DNA of 61,598 bases from Mycolicibacterium peregrinum (GTDB lineage Bacteria; Actinomycetota; Actinomycetes; Mycobacteriales; Mycobacteriaceae): assembly GCF_002102345.1 (NCBI RefSeq), contig NZ_LQPP01000077.1, positions 1 to 61,598 of the forward strand. Reading direction: 5' to 3'. The notes beneath the pieces are model-generated. The model made no database searches, had not been told where the DNA came from, and saw only the letters and a list, made by a program, of their open reading frames with translations. Positions 40,451 through 48,278 of this stretch are shown here, one piece after another. The first letter of the stretch is position 1, and every line of letters starts with the position of its first letter. A program made the translations under genes and the position numbers.

Positions 40451-41050
40451 TCAGCTCGGCGGCGCGAGGCCGTTGAGGATGAAATCCATGACCTCTTCGG
40501 CGATTTCGTGCTGGGTCTTGGTCGAGTTGATGACGCTGTGCAGCGCGGCGGTCATCATGATCGCCCCGAAGATGCTGATCGCGGAGCCTTCGGGGTCGGC
40601 AAGACTTCGCAGTGAACCGTCGGCAGCCCCGGCCTTCAGCACGCGGGCGATGGGTTCATAGAAAGCCTCTTGCACTGCCGACGCGAGATCGGGCAGGCGG
40701 ATGGCGCGCCCGAGGTCGCCGACGAGCGCCTGGCTGGTGCCCGGTCGGCCCATGGTGTGGGCAATCTGGACCTGGACCACTGCGGCCAAACGGTCTCTGC
40801 CCGGCCCGGGAGCATCGGTGGCCGCGGCAACGTCACGGGCGAGCGCATCGAGAGAATCCCGGAACAGGAAGGCGAGGATGTCGTCCTTGCCCTTGAAGTA
40901 GTAGTACAGCGTGGCCTTCGGGACGCCCGATGCCGCAGCGATGTCCTCGATCTTGGTCTTCTGCAGCCCACGAGTGGCGATGAGGTCCGTCGCTGCGTAC
41001 AGCTTCTCGGCCACCGCGGGGGGCACGGTCCGCCCGGTCAGTTCAGCCAC
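40451..41050 (-). CDS. TetR family transcriptional regulator
   Basis: A 199-residue TetR with the HTH at TKIEDIAAASGVPKATLYYYFKGKDDIL. It is divergent from the KstD-like flavoprotein gene, and the perfect 21-nt palindrome at 41081-41101 lies between them, making self-repression and control of the flavoprotein likely. It also lies 55 nt upstream of the sigma factor gene on the same strand, so transcription into that operon is possible. Confidence 0.85.
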   Translation of the reverse strand: MAELTGRTVPPAVAEKLYAATDLIATRGLQKTKIEDIAAASGVPKATLYYYFKGKDDILAFLFRDSLDALARDVAAATDAPGPGRDRLAAVVQVQIAHTMGRPGTSQALVGDLGRAIRLPDLASAVQEAFYEPIARVLKAGAADGSLRSLADPEGSAISIFGAIMMTAALHSVINSTKTQHEIAEEVMDFILNGLAPPS

Positions 41051-41080
41051 GAGCGCATTCTACGAGCTCCCTTGCGCAGA

Positions 41081-41101
41081 GTTTGTACTTTGAGTACAAA
41101 C
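41081..41101. promoter_or_regulatory. TetR operator: perfect 21-nt palindrome
   Basis: GTTTGTACT (41081-41089) and its exact complement (41093-41101) flank TTG. A second smaller palindrome (CTAGA-TG-TCTAG, 41101-41112) adjoins it. It sits between the TetR gene and the flavoprotein gene, 31 nt before the TetR start. Confidence 0.75.
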
Positions 41102-41140
41102 TAGATGTCTAGTTCGGTGATAACGATGTGCAGGAGAGTC

Positions 41141-42745
41141 ATGGCAGAGGCGCAGACAACCGATGTCCTCGTGGTCGGATACGGAGCCGCGGGCGTCTGC
41201 GCAGCACTGGAGGCGCGTTCGAGAGGCGCCGATGTCCTGGCCATCGACCGGTTCAACGGCGGCGGCGCGACGCAGGTATCCGGCGGCATCATCTATGCCG
41301 GTGGCGGTACGTGGGTTCAGCGCCAGGCCGGGGTCGACGACGATACCGATGCCATGTACGCCTACCTGCAGGCCGAGATCGGCGACGCGGTGCGTCCCGA
41401 GACGCTGCGACGCTTCGTCGACGACAGTCCCGCGATGATCGACTGGCTCACCGAACACGGCGTGCCGTTCGAGGCTTCGGTCTGTCCGTACAAGACGTCG
41501 TATCCGAACAACAAGTACTACCTCTACTACTCGGGCAGCGAGAACTCCGGGCGCTTCCGCGAGATCACGCCGCCGGCGCAACGAGGTCACCGGGCCAAGG
41601 GGCCGGGAGCCTCGGGCAAGAAGATCTATCAGCCTCTCGCCGCATCGGCAGCCGCACACGGCGTACGCACGCAGTTCCTCACCCGCGCTGTCGCTTTGTT
41701 GACCGATCCCAGCGGCCGGGTGGTCGGTGTGCGGACGAGCACGCTGGCGCACGCACCGGCGTGGGTTCGGCGCCGCTACCGCGCGTACGCCGAGTTGGCG
41801 GTCAAACCGGGCATCTACTACCCGCCGCTGCGCGCCGCGATGGAAAAGCGGTTGAACCGCTTGGAAAGTCGGTACGCCCGCACCGTCGACATCCACGCGC
41901 GCAAGGCGGTCATTCTCAGTGCGGGTGGATACATCGCCAACCGCGAGCTGATCGCCGAGCATGCACCGGCGTACCGCGAAGGACTTCAGCTGGGCACCAC
42001 CGGGGATGACGGTGCCGGCATCGCACTGGCTGCCGAGGTCGGCGCCGCGGTCGATCGCCTCGACAACGTATCGGCATGGCGCTTCATCACCCCGCCCAGC
42101 GCGTTTCTGGGTGCCCTCGTGGTCGATGAACACGGGCAGCGATTCATCGACGAGACCCGTTACGGCGCCGCGGTCGGCCACGCGATGATTGCCGACCACG
42201 GCGGACGCGGCTGGATTCTGGCCGACGACCGGCTGCTCAAGCAGGCGCGAGCCCAGCTCCCCGAGCAGGCCATCTGGTTCCAGCGCCTGCAGATGGAAGC
42301 CATGTTGCGCACCGACCGGGTCGTGGGCGATACCCTGGAAGAGGTTGCCGCCAAAGCCGGTGTCGACCCAGCGGGGTTGGTGGCGACCGTCGCGGCCCAC
42401 AACGCCGCCGCCTCGGCCGGGCTGCCGGATCCGATGGGTAAGCCCGCCGAGTTCGTCAAACCTGTTGAACAGGGACCGTTCTCACTGATCTCGATATCGA
42501 TCAGACGCAGCCTGCTCAATCCGTGCCCGATGTTCACCCTCGGCGGCCTGATCGTCGACGAACTCACCGGTGCGGTGACAACCCCCGCCGGCGAGTCGAT
42601 TCCGGGTCTCTACGCGGCGGGGCGCACGGCCATCGGACTGTGTGTCAACTCCTACGTCAGTGGATTGTCGATCGCCGACTGTGTCTTCTCGGGCCGTCGC
42701 GCCGCAGAGCATGCCGTCGCGATGGAACCCACGCCGTCACCGTAG
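41141..42745 (+). CDS. FAD-dependent oxidoreductase, KstD/fumarate-reductase-like
   Basis: A 534-residue FAD_binding_2 flavoprotein. The dinucleotide motif is VLVVGYGAAGVCAALEARSRGADVLAID (residues about 10-37), followed by GGATQVSGGIIYAGGG, and a C-terminal FAD site near GLYAAGRTAIGLCVNSYVSGLSIADCV. The family includes 3-ketosteroid 1-dehydrogenases; no steroid genes are adjacent, so the substrate is open. The ATG at 41141 has AGGAGAG upstream. The 3' end overlaps the L,D-transpeptidase by 9 nt on the opposite strand. Confidence 0.8.
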   Translation: MAEAQTTDVLVVGYGAAGVCAALEARSRGADVLAIDRFNGGGATQVSGGIIYAGGGTWVQRQAGVDDDTDAMYAYLQAEIGDAVRPETLRRFVDDSPAMIDWLTEHGVPFEASVCPYKTSYPNNKYYLYYSGSENSGRFREITPPAQRGHRAKGPGASGKKIYQPLAASAAAHGVRTQFLTRAVALLTDPSGRVVGVRTSTLAHAPAWVRRRYRAYAELAVKPGIYYPPLRAAMEKRLNRLESRYARTVDIHARKAVILSAGGYIANRELIAEHAPAYREGLQLGTTGDDGAGIALAAEVGAAVDRLDNVSAWRFITPPSAFLGALVVDEHGQRFIDETRYGAAVGHAMIADHGGRGWILADDRLLKQARAQLPEQAIWFQRLQMEAMLRTDRVVGDTLEEVAAKAGVDPAGLVATVAAHNAAASAGLPDPMGKPAEFVKPVEQGPFSLISISIRRSLLNPCPMFTLGGLIVDELTGAVTTPAGESIPGLYAAGRTAIGLCVNSYVSGLSIADCVFSGRRAAEHAVAMEPTPSP

Positions 42746-43648
42746 GGCGCTGCCGCCGAGCCACTTGTCCCACGGCACGCCCCAGTCGCCGTTCTGCCAG
42801 ATGGGCAACGGATCGCCGCCGGTGTTTCGGACCTCGAATACGTCTCCGGGTTGGGAGAACTCGTAGAACCACCGACCGTTGTCGGCATTGACATTCAGGC
42901 ATCCGTGCGACGTGTTGGTCTTGCCTTGCGCCCAGATCGTGCTGTCGAGTTGGTGGACGTAGATTCCGCTGTTGGTCAGCCGGACCGCGTTGTTGACGGT
43001 CACCTTGTAGCCCAGGCGTGAGGCGACGGGCAGGCCGTAGGTGGAGGAATCCATGACCACGGTGTCGGACTTGTCCATCACCGTATAGACGCCGGGCTGG
43101 GTCCAGAACGAAATGGTCTTGCCTGCAACGGTTTCTGATCCACCCATGCCCATGGAGGTCGGAATCGTGCGGATCAGCTCGTCATTGCGGTAGACGCGGA
43201 TCTGTTTGGTGGCGTCGTCGGCGACGGATACGTGCGACTCCCCGATCCGGAAGGAAACCCGGCCGGCGCCGCGGTCGTCGGCGGTCGCGACCACCTCGGT
43301 GCCCGGACGATAGTAGTTCTGCGGCCGCCAGTGGGCGTGCCGGTTGTCCATCCAGTACCAGGAACCATCAACGGATGGAACGGTTTTCACCGACAGCCGC
43401 TTTTCCGCCGCCGTGCGGTCGACGACCGGTTCGTCGAAGTTGGCGACGATCACCGTGCCGACCCCGTAGGTCCGTCCGTCGACCAAGGCGGCGCCCGACG
43501 TCGTGGTGAAGCTGACCTGGGTCTGTTCACCGGCGGTGAGTCGGGGCATCGGCGCCGGTGGGGTCAGCCAGAGGGTCGCGCCGATGGCGGCGATGAGGGC
43601 CAGCGACAGGATCGGTAGTGGTCGCCTCCGCGGTGCAGCCGCCAACAT
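42737..43648 (-). CDS. L,D-transpeptidase (YkuD domain)
   Basis: This enzyme makes 3-3 cross-links in peptidoglycan. It is about 303 residues with an N-terminal membrane segment (ILSLALIAAIGATLWL) and, in mycobacterial style, an Ig-like domain before the YkuD domain. The active site is IYVHQLDSTIWAQGKTNTSHGCLNVN (Cys255 and its His, counted from the ATG at 43663). I prefer the ATG at 43648 because GGGAGG lies 8 nt upstream. It is divergent from the dsbA-ccdA-blaI-M56 genes, with a 25-nt palindrome in between. Confidence 0.85.
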   Translation of the reverse strand: MLAAAPRRRPLPILSLALIAAIGATLWLTPPAPMPRLTAGEQTQVSFTTTSGAALVDGRTYGVGTVIVANFDEPVVDRTAAEKRLSVKTVPSVDGSWYWMDNRHAHWRPQNYYRPGTEVVATADDRGAGRVSFRIGESHVSVADDATKQIRVYRNDELIRTIPTSMGMGGSETVAGKTISFWTQPGVYTVMDKSDTVVMDSSTYGLPVASRLGYKVTVNNAVRLTNSGIYVHQLDSTIWAQGKTNTSHGCLNVNADNGRWFYEFSQPGDVFEVRNTGGDPLPIWQNGDWGVPWDKWLGGSALR

Positions 43649-43704
43649 CTCGGCGCCTCCCATCTGTCGGCCGCGTGCCGGCGGCGCAGTGTGCTAGAAC
43701 GGAA

Positions 43705-43729
43705 TACGTAGCTACGGCGTAGCTACGTA
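43705..43729. promoter_or_regulatory. 25-nt perfect palindrome between ldt and dsbA genes
   Basis: TACGTAGCTACG (43705-43716) and its exact complement (43718-43729) surround one central G. It contains the half-site GCTACGTAG. Related half-sites GCTACTAT (45340-45347) and GCTACATAG (45351-45359) precede blaI. The site lies 26 nt before the dsbA-like GTG. Confidence 0.75.
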
Positions 43730-43754
43730 GGCGACGTTAGCATGGAGGTAGGCA

Positions 43755-44495
43755 GTGAGTGGACGGCGAGAGAGCGTCAAGAAGGACCTCGTCTTCATCG
43801 GAGGCCTGATTGTCATCGGCGCCGCGCTGATCGCCTACCTGCTGATACGTCCCGGCGCTGACGGCCTCACCGCGGCGCCCGCAGCGGACCCAGCGGCGAC
43901 GTCACAGGCATCCGAGGCGGCGGGCGGTGATGCCGACCGGGGTCACAGTCCGGTGGAACGCCGCCAGTCCGGCGACCCGCTGGCGCTGGGGGATCCCGAC
44001 GCGCCCGTGGCGTTGGTGGTGTTCTCCGACTATCGATGCCCATTCTGCGCCAAGTTCAGCCGGGACACCGAGCCCGAACTCGTCAAGCGCTACGTCGACG
44101 CCGGCCAACTCCGTATCGAGTGGCGTGACTACCCGATCTTCGGTCCGCAGTCCATGGCCGCAGCGCGGGCTGGACGCGCAGCGGCCGAGCAAGGCAGGTT
44201 CTGGGAGTTCAACCGGGCCGTCTACGCAGCTGCGCCCGAGCGGTCGAAGGCCGACCTGACGGACGAGGATCTGCTCGGTTTCGCCAGGCAGGCCGGTGTC
44301 CCCGATATCGACCGGTTCACCGCGTCAATGCGCGGAAATGCCTTCGACGACGCCATCAATTCCGATCTGGCGCAGGGCACGGGGATCGGCGTGCCCAGCA
44401 CTCCGGCCTTCTTGATCAACGACGTGCCCATGCTCGGGGCGCAGCCCACGGAGGATTTCGTGCGGGCCATCGACGGGGCGCTGGCCAAGCGATGA
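43755..44495 (+). CDS. DsbA-like membrane-anchored thiol oxidoreductase
   Basis: A 246-residue protein with an N-terminal transmembrane anchor (LVFIGGLIVIGAALIAYLLI), an Ala-rich linker and a thioredoxin-fold DsbA domain. The active site is SDYRCPFCAKF (Cys95, Cys98) and the cis-Pro loop VPSTPAFLIN. It catalyses disulfide exchange outside the membrane. The GTG at 43755 has GGAGG upstream. It overlaps ccdA by 4 nt and so is paired with its reductase. Confidence 0.85.
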   Translation: MSGRRESVKKDLVFIGGLIVIGAALIAYLLIRPGADGLTAAPAADPAATSQASEAAGGDADRGHSPVERRQSGDPLALGDPDAPVALVVFSDYRCPFCAKFSRDTEPELVKRYVDAGQLRIEWRDYPIFGPQSMAAARAGRAAAEQGRFWEFNRAVYAAAPERSKADLTDEDLLGFARQAGVPDIDRFTASMRGNAFDDAINSDLAQGTGIGVPSTPAFLINDVPMLGAQPTEDFVRAIDGALAKR

Positions 44496-45331
44496 GTGGC
44501 GTCGGTCTGCTCGGAGCCTTTCTCGGCGGGTTGGCCTCATTGCTCAGCCCGTGCTCGGCCCTGCTGTTGCCGTCGTTTTTCGCCTACGCCTTCGATCGGA
44601 CGCGCTTGTTGGTCCAGCGCACTGTGGCGTTCTGGGTGGGCCTGTGTGTGGTGCTGGTGCCGTTGGGGGCCGGCGTCGGGGCGCTGGGCAGCGTCGTCAC
44701 TCGCTATCGCAGCGAAGTCACCATGGCCGGAGGACTGGTCCTGATCGGCTTCGGTCTGATGACGTTGCTGGGCAAGGGGTTCGGCCTGTCAGGCATGCAA
44801 CGGATGACGGCCCGGATCAACATCTCCGGCACCGTTTCGGTGCTCGCATTGGGCGCTGTGTACGGACTGGCCGGCTTCTGTGCGGGCCCACTGCTGGGCG
44901 CGGTCCTGACCATGTCGGCGATGGGCGCCGACCCGGCCTATGGGGCACTGCTGATGGCGGTCTACGCCCTCGGCATGGCGGCACCGTTGTTCTTGCTCGC
45001 CTGGCTGTGGGAGCGCTTCAACCTGTCCGGACGGACCTGGCTGCGGGGCCGGCCGGTGCGGTTGGGCCCGCTGGAGACCCACACCACCTCGCTGTTCACC
45101 GGGGTGATCTTCATCGTTCTCGGCGGGCTGTTCCTGTTCACCGACGGCACCGCGAATCTAGGTGGCCTGCTGTCCGTCGACGCGCAGTACGACCTGCAAG
45201 TCTGGCTGGGCAAGCTGTCGTCGGGGGTCAGTGATCTCCGGCTGATCTTGGGCGTCGTGCTGGCACTGATCGTGTGGAGGTCGATCCGCTTGTGGCGGAA
45301 GCGTGCCGAGACTGAGAGCACGACTCGATGA
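44492..45331 (+). CDS. ccdA: CcdA-type thiol-disulfide transmembrane transporter
   Basis: A 279-residue six-helix membrane protein that carries reducing equivalents across the membrane. The two redox Cys are Cys21 in LLSPCSALLLPSFF and Cys130 in GLAGFCAGPLLG. It is translationally coupled to the DsbA-like gene and would keep it, or an envelope protein such as the neighbouring Cys-dependent L,D-transpeptidase, reduced. Confidence 0.85.
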   Translation: MSGVGLLGAFLGGLASLLSPCSALLLPSFFAYAFDRTRLLVQRTVAFWVGLCVVLVPLGAGVGALGSVVTRYRSEVTMAGGLVLIGFGLMTLLGKGFGLSGMQRMTARINISGTVSVLALGAVYGLAGFCAGPLLGAVLTMSAMGADPAYGALLMAVYALGMAAPLFLLAWLWERFNLSGRTWLRGRPVRLGPLETHTTSLFTGVIFIVLGGLFLFTDGTANLGGLLSVDAQYDLQVWLGKLSSGVSDLRLILGVVLALIVWRSIRLWRKRAETESTTR

Positions 45332-45339
45332 GCCGAGAA

Positions 45340-45359
45340 GCTACTATCGCGCTACATAG
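45340..45359. promoter_or_regulatory. Candidate BlaI half-sites upstream of blaI
   Basis: GCTACTAT and GCTACATAG occur 3 nt apart as imperfect direct repeats, about 55 nt before the blaI start. They match the half-site of the palindrome at 43705-43729. Confidence 0.5.
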
Positions 45360-45411
45360 GTTTGATGCGCGGAACCACCAACTGGTGACGGCGCACCCAC
45401 GCAGGCGGTAA

Positions 45412-45792
45412 ATGAATATGGGAATCAAAGGATTTGGCGATCTCGAAGCTGTGGTGATGGAAGTGCTCTGGTCACGTGCGGAGCCGTCGACGGTACGCAG
45501 CGTGCACGACGAGCTCGTCACCAAGCGACAGATCGCCTACACCACGGTCATGTCGACCATGGACAACCTGTTCCGAAAAGGCTGGTTGGAGCGGGAGAAG
45601 GTCGGTCTGGCGTACAGCTACCGGCCGGTGATGACCCGTGAGGAGCACTCCGCGCAGCTGATGCGCACGGTGTTCGAATCCGGCGGCGACAGTGAGCTGA
45701 TCCTCAACTTCTTCCTCGAGCAGATCGTCGATGACGACTCGAAGAAACTCCGGCAGGCGCTCAAACGGTTTACCGGGGAGCAGTCACGATGA
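45412..45792 (+). CDS. blaI: BlaI/MecI/CopY family transcriptional repressor
   Basis: A 126-residue winged-helix repressor: FGDLEAVVMEVLWSRAEPSTVRSVHDELV, then IAYTTVMSTMDNLFRKGWLERE. Members are cleaved or displaced when the partner M56 protease senses beta-lactams or another signal. It overlaps the M56 gene by 4 nt. Candidate operators lie upstream of itself and in the ldt/dsbA divergent promoter. The start could be the ATG at 45412 or 45418. Confidence 0.85.
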   Translation: MNMGIKGFGDLEAVVMEVLWSRAEPSTVRSVHDELVTKRQIAYTTVMSTMDNLFRKGWLEREKVGLAYSYRPVMTREEHSAQLMRTVFESGGDSELILNFFLEQIVDDDSKKLRQALKRFTGEQSR

Positions 45793-46727
45793 ACGCGGTT
45801 ACGTTTCTCCTCGGCTACGCGATGGCGCTGAGCTGGCTGGCGCCGGTGGTGTTCACCGGCCCGATCTCGGCCAACGTGCATCCCAGGCTGTCGGTGGCGG
45901 GCTGGCTGGTGGTCGTCGCGACCGCGTCATTCGCCTGGGTGGCGGCGTTGGTGATCCTGATCGCCGGTGCCGCCCACAGCCTGATCACTCATACCGCACC
46001 GACGTTCTGCGTCGAGGCACTGGGGATCGCCGGCGCGGTGACGTTACCGCCCACCGTGGCGACGGTGTTGGTGGTCGCCCTGCTTGTGGTCACTGCCGCA
46101 GTGGCGACCAACACCACGCGTCGGGTGATCGTCACGTTGTACCGAACTCGGCGCGCCAATCGTGAACACGCAGAAGCGGTTCGGATCATCGGCCGGCCCA
46201 CCGGTCACGATGGCGTCATCGCCATCCCGGCTGACCAACCCGCGGCGTACTGCGTGTCAGGCGGCCGGCACCGTGCGATCGTCGTCACGACGGCTGCGTT
46301 GGAGTTGTTGAAGCCGCCGGCGCTGGCGGCGGTCCTGGCCCATGAGCGGGCGCACCTGCGGGGCCGCCATCATCACGTCATTGCGACGCTCAACACCCTC
46401 GCCGCAGCGTTGCCGCGCCTGCCCCTGATGCGGGCGGCGGCCCGGTCGGTGCCGGCATTGCTGGAGATGTGCGCGGACGACGCGGCCACCCGCAGACACG
46501 GTCGTGAGCCGCTGCTGGCCAGCCTCGTCGCGTTGAGTACCCGGCATCGGCTTCCCGACGGCGTGCTGGCGGCGGCGGGGACCGCGGTGGCCGACCGGGT
46601 CACCCGACTCCTGCAACCTCAGCGAGCGATCTGGTGGCGCCCACAGTCCTTGGGGATGGTGCTCATCGTCATGGCGACGGCTGCTGCACCGGCCTTCGCG
46701 CTGACGTTGTGCACCCTGCAGCCGTAA
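45789..46727 (+). CDS. M56 family metallopeptidase (BlaR1-like, no sensor domain)
   Basis: A 312-residue integral membrane zinc protease. The zinc motif is AHERAHLRG (His185, Glu186, His189) with a downstream Glu in LEMCADDAATR. Transmembrane segments flank it. It has no C-terminal penicillin-binding sensor domain, as in the short BlaR of M. tuberculosis. It would cleave the partner BlaI. The signal it perceives is not evident. Confidence 0.85.
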   Translation: MNAVTFLLGYAMALSWLAPVVFTGPISANVHPRLSVAGWLVVVATASFAWVAALVILIAGAAHSLITHTAPTFCVEALGIAGAVTLPPTVATVLVVALLVVTAAVATNTTRRVIVTLYRTRRANREHAEAVRIIGRPTGHDGVIAIPADQPAAYCVSGGRHRAIVVTTAALELLKPPALAAVLAHERAHLRGRHHHVIATLNTLAAALPRLPLMRAAARSVPALLEMCADDAATRRHGREPLLASLVALSTRHRLPDGVLAAAGTAVADRVTRLLQPQRAIWWRPQSLGMVLIVMATAAAPAFALTLCTLQP

Positions 46728-46734
46728 CTGTCGG

Positions 46735-47154
46735 TCAGATGTCGCCGCTGCTACTCGGCCCCGTGCGGGGGCCGTAGCGTTCGGCGTAGGCCTGGTGGAT
46801 GTGCGCGTTCTTCTTGCGCGAGAGCTCATCGATGAGGGCCGGGTTCAGACCGTGCTTGACGAGCATGTGACGCCGCCACACCTTGTTCAGAGCGTGGGAG
46901 AAGTAGACGAACGGGATGAAGATCGGCACTGTCATGCTGGCGTGCAGGTAGAGCGACATCGGGATGAACCAGATCGGCGCCAGAACCAGGATTGCCGGGA
47001 TCGCGACACGGACCATCATTCGGACGGTGGCGCCGGGGCCTGCAAGGTCGTTGGCCACCCACTCGCGCATGGAGTCGGGTAGCCGCTGGCCGTAGCAGTA
47101 TCCGATGTACTGCAGCGGGCCCGGTTTTGTGCGGGGGGCTTGGCCGGTGGGCAT
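46735..47154 (-). CDS. DUF5313 family membrane protein
   Basis: A 139-residue protein with the mycobacterial DUF5313 pattern: LQYIGYCYGQRLPDSMREWVANDLAGPGATVRMMVR, then two hydrophobic helices (AIPAILVLAPIWFIPMSLYLHAS and VPIFIPFVYFSHAL) and the RRHMLVKHGLNPALIDE tail. Its function is unknown. I chose the ATG at 47154; a longer start at 47211 would run through the repeat before the divergent ArsR gene. Confidence 0.75.
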   Translation of the reverse strand: MPTGQAPRTKPGPLQYIGYCYGQRLPDSMREWVANDLAGPGATVRMMVRVAIPAILVLAPIWFIPMSLYLHASMTVPIFIPFVYFSHALNKVWRRHMLVKHGLNPALIDELSRKKNAHIHQAYAERYGPRTGPSSSGDI

Positions 47155-47193
47155 TGCAGCAGGGTAACGCTCGGTATCATGGATTGCGAATTT

Positions 47194-47208
47194 CATCAAT
47201 CCATCAAT
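47194..47208. promoter_or_regulatory. Candidate ArsR operator (direct repeats)
   Basis: CATCAAT occurs twice, at 47194-47200 and 47202-47208, followed by a third partial CAT. It lies between the divergent DUF5313 and ArsR genes, 14 nt before the ArsR start. Confidence 0.4.
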
Positions 47209-47221
47209 CATTGGGGCAGCG

Positions 47222-47599
47222 GTGACCGACAGCGTCCTAGATGGCCCCGAGCGGCCGTTGTACGAGATCAAGGCCAACCTGTTCAAGGCGTTGGCGCATC
47301 CGGCACGGATCCGGGTGCTGGAGATCCTGTCGATGCGCGACGGCCCGACTCCGGTCAGCGAGATTCTGGCTGCCAGCGATATCGAACCGACCCTGCTGTC
47401 GCAGCACCTCGCGGTTCTCAAGCGCCATCACGTGGTCAGCGGGCACCGGGTCGGCAACGCGGTGTACTACACGCTTGCGCACCCGAAGATCGCTGAACTG
47501 CTGCTCATCGCTCGAACGTTCCTTGCCGATACGCTCGCCGCCCAGCGCGATCAGATCGACGCCATCGGCTCGCTGCCGCCGATCGGCACCGCGCGATAG
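47222..47599 (+). CDS. ArsR/SmtB family transcriptional regulator
   Basis: A 125-residue winged HTH: LFKALAHPARIRVLEILSMRDG, then VSEILAASDIEPTLLSQHLAVLKRHHVVSGHRVGNAVYYTL. It has no ELCVCDL-type Cys box and no Cys at all, so it is not a classical arsenic or cadmium sensor of that type. It probably controls itself and the divergent DUF5313 gene. Confidence 0.85.
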   Translation: MTDSVLDGPERPLYEIKANLFKALAHPARIRVLEILSMRDGPTPVSEILAASDIEPTLLSQHLAVLKRHHVVSGHRVGNAVYYTLAHPKIAELLLIARTFLADTLAAQRDQIDAIGSLPPIGTAR

Positions 47600-47632
47600 C
47601 GCGATGGTCGGCGTGGACGACGATCGAAACTC

Positions 47633-48016
47633 TCACTTTCTGGCGTCGACGGCTTCGGGTACTGCCGCGAGTAGCTTCGCGTCGGCGGTGAGCAGCGTGA
47701 GGCCCTCGACTGTCGCCTGGGCGAGCAGCATCGCATCGAACGGATCCTTGTGCGGCAGCGCAGTGATGTCTGAGGCGAGGGTGTGGCGTCGCGTAATGGG
47801 GAGGTCCTGTAGGCCGGATCGGCCGATCGCATCGTCGAGGGCGTCGGGCAGGGTGATCTTGCCGATCGCCGCCTTGATGCTCAGCTCCCACGTGCTGGCC
47901 GCGGAGACGAACACTGCGGGGCTCTGCGCGATGCGATCGCGCGCCGTAGCCCCCAATCGCGGGTTGTCTTCGAGTAGCCAGAGTAGGACGTGGGTGTCCA
48001 CCAACACGCCCCTCAT
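47633..48016 (-). CDS. vapC: VapC-type PIN-domain toxin
   Basis: A 127-residue PIN-domain RNase. The acidic residues are in LVDTHVLLW (Asp7), STWELSIK, HKDPFDAMLLA and LLTADAKLL, so the full active site is present. It cleaves specific RNAs when freed from its antitoxin. Its start overlaps the antitoxin stop by 4 nt. Confidence 0.9.
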   Translation of the reverse strand: MRGVLVDTHVLLWLLEDNPRLGATARDRIAQSPAVFVSAASTWELSIKAAIGKITLPDALDDAIGRSGLQDLPITRRHTLASDITALPHKDPFDAMLLAQATVEGLTLLTADAKLLAAVPEAVDARK

Positions 48017-48243
48017 TCGATGCCGAACAAGGTGTTGAGATCGGTGTCGACGTCGTCGAAGTGTTCGGTATCGTAGCCGAATTGGCCTGTCAGCCCACCG
48101 AATGCGATGTCGATGCGCGTATGCGGGACCAGGTCTGCCACCGGTTTGCCCGCCCTCGCGATTGTGATCTTCTCGCCGTTCTCGACGCGCGTGAGTAGTT
48201 GCGACAGGTGTGTCTTCGCATCGTGGATGTTGACCGTCGACAT
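48013..48243 (-). CDS. vapB: VapB antitoxin (Phd/YefM type)
   Basis: This is a 76-residue antitoxin starting STVNIHDAKTHLSQLLTRVENGEKITIARAGKPVADLVP, a Phd/YefM DNA-binding fold, with a C-terminal toxin-binding tail. An inverted repeat (TAGTC-N6-GACTA at about 48263-48278) upstream of the gene is a candidate operator for autoregulation by the complex. Confidence 0.9.
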   Translation of the reverse strand: MSTVNIHDAKTHLSQLLTRVENGEKITIARAGKPVADLVPHTRIDIAFGGLTGQFGYDTEHFDDVDTDLNTLFGIE

Positions 48244-48262
48244 GAATCCACCCTACCGGACT

Positions 48263-48278
48263 TAGTCTAGTTGGACTA
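48263..48278. promoter_or_regulatory. Candidate VapB operator
   Basis: TAGTC and GACTA are separated by 6 nt, 20-35 nt upstream of the vapB start. Confidence 0.4.
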
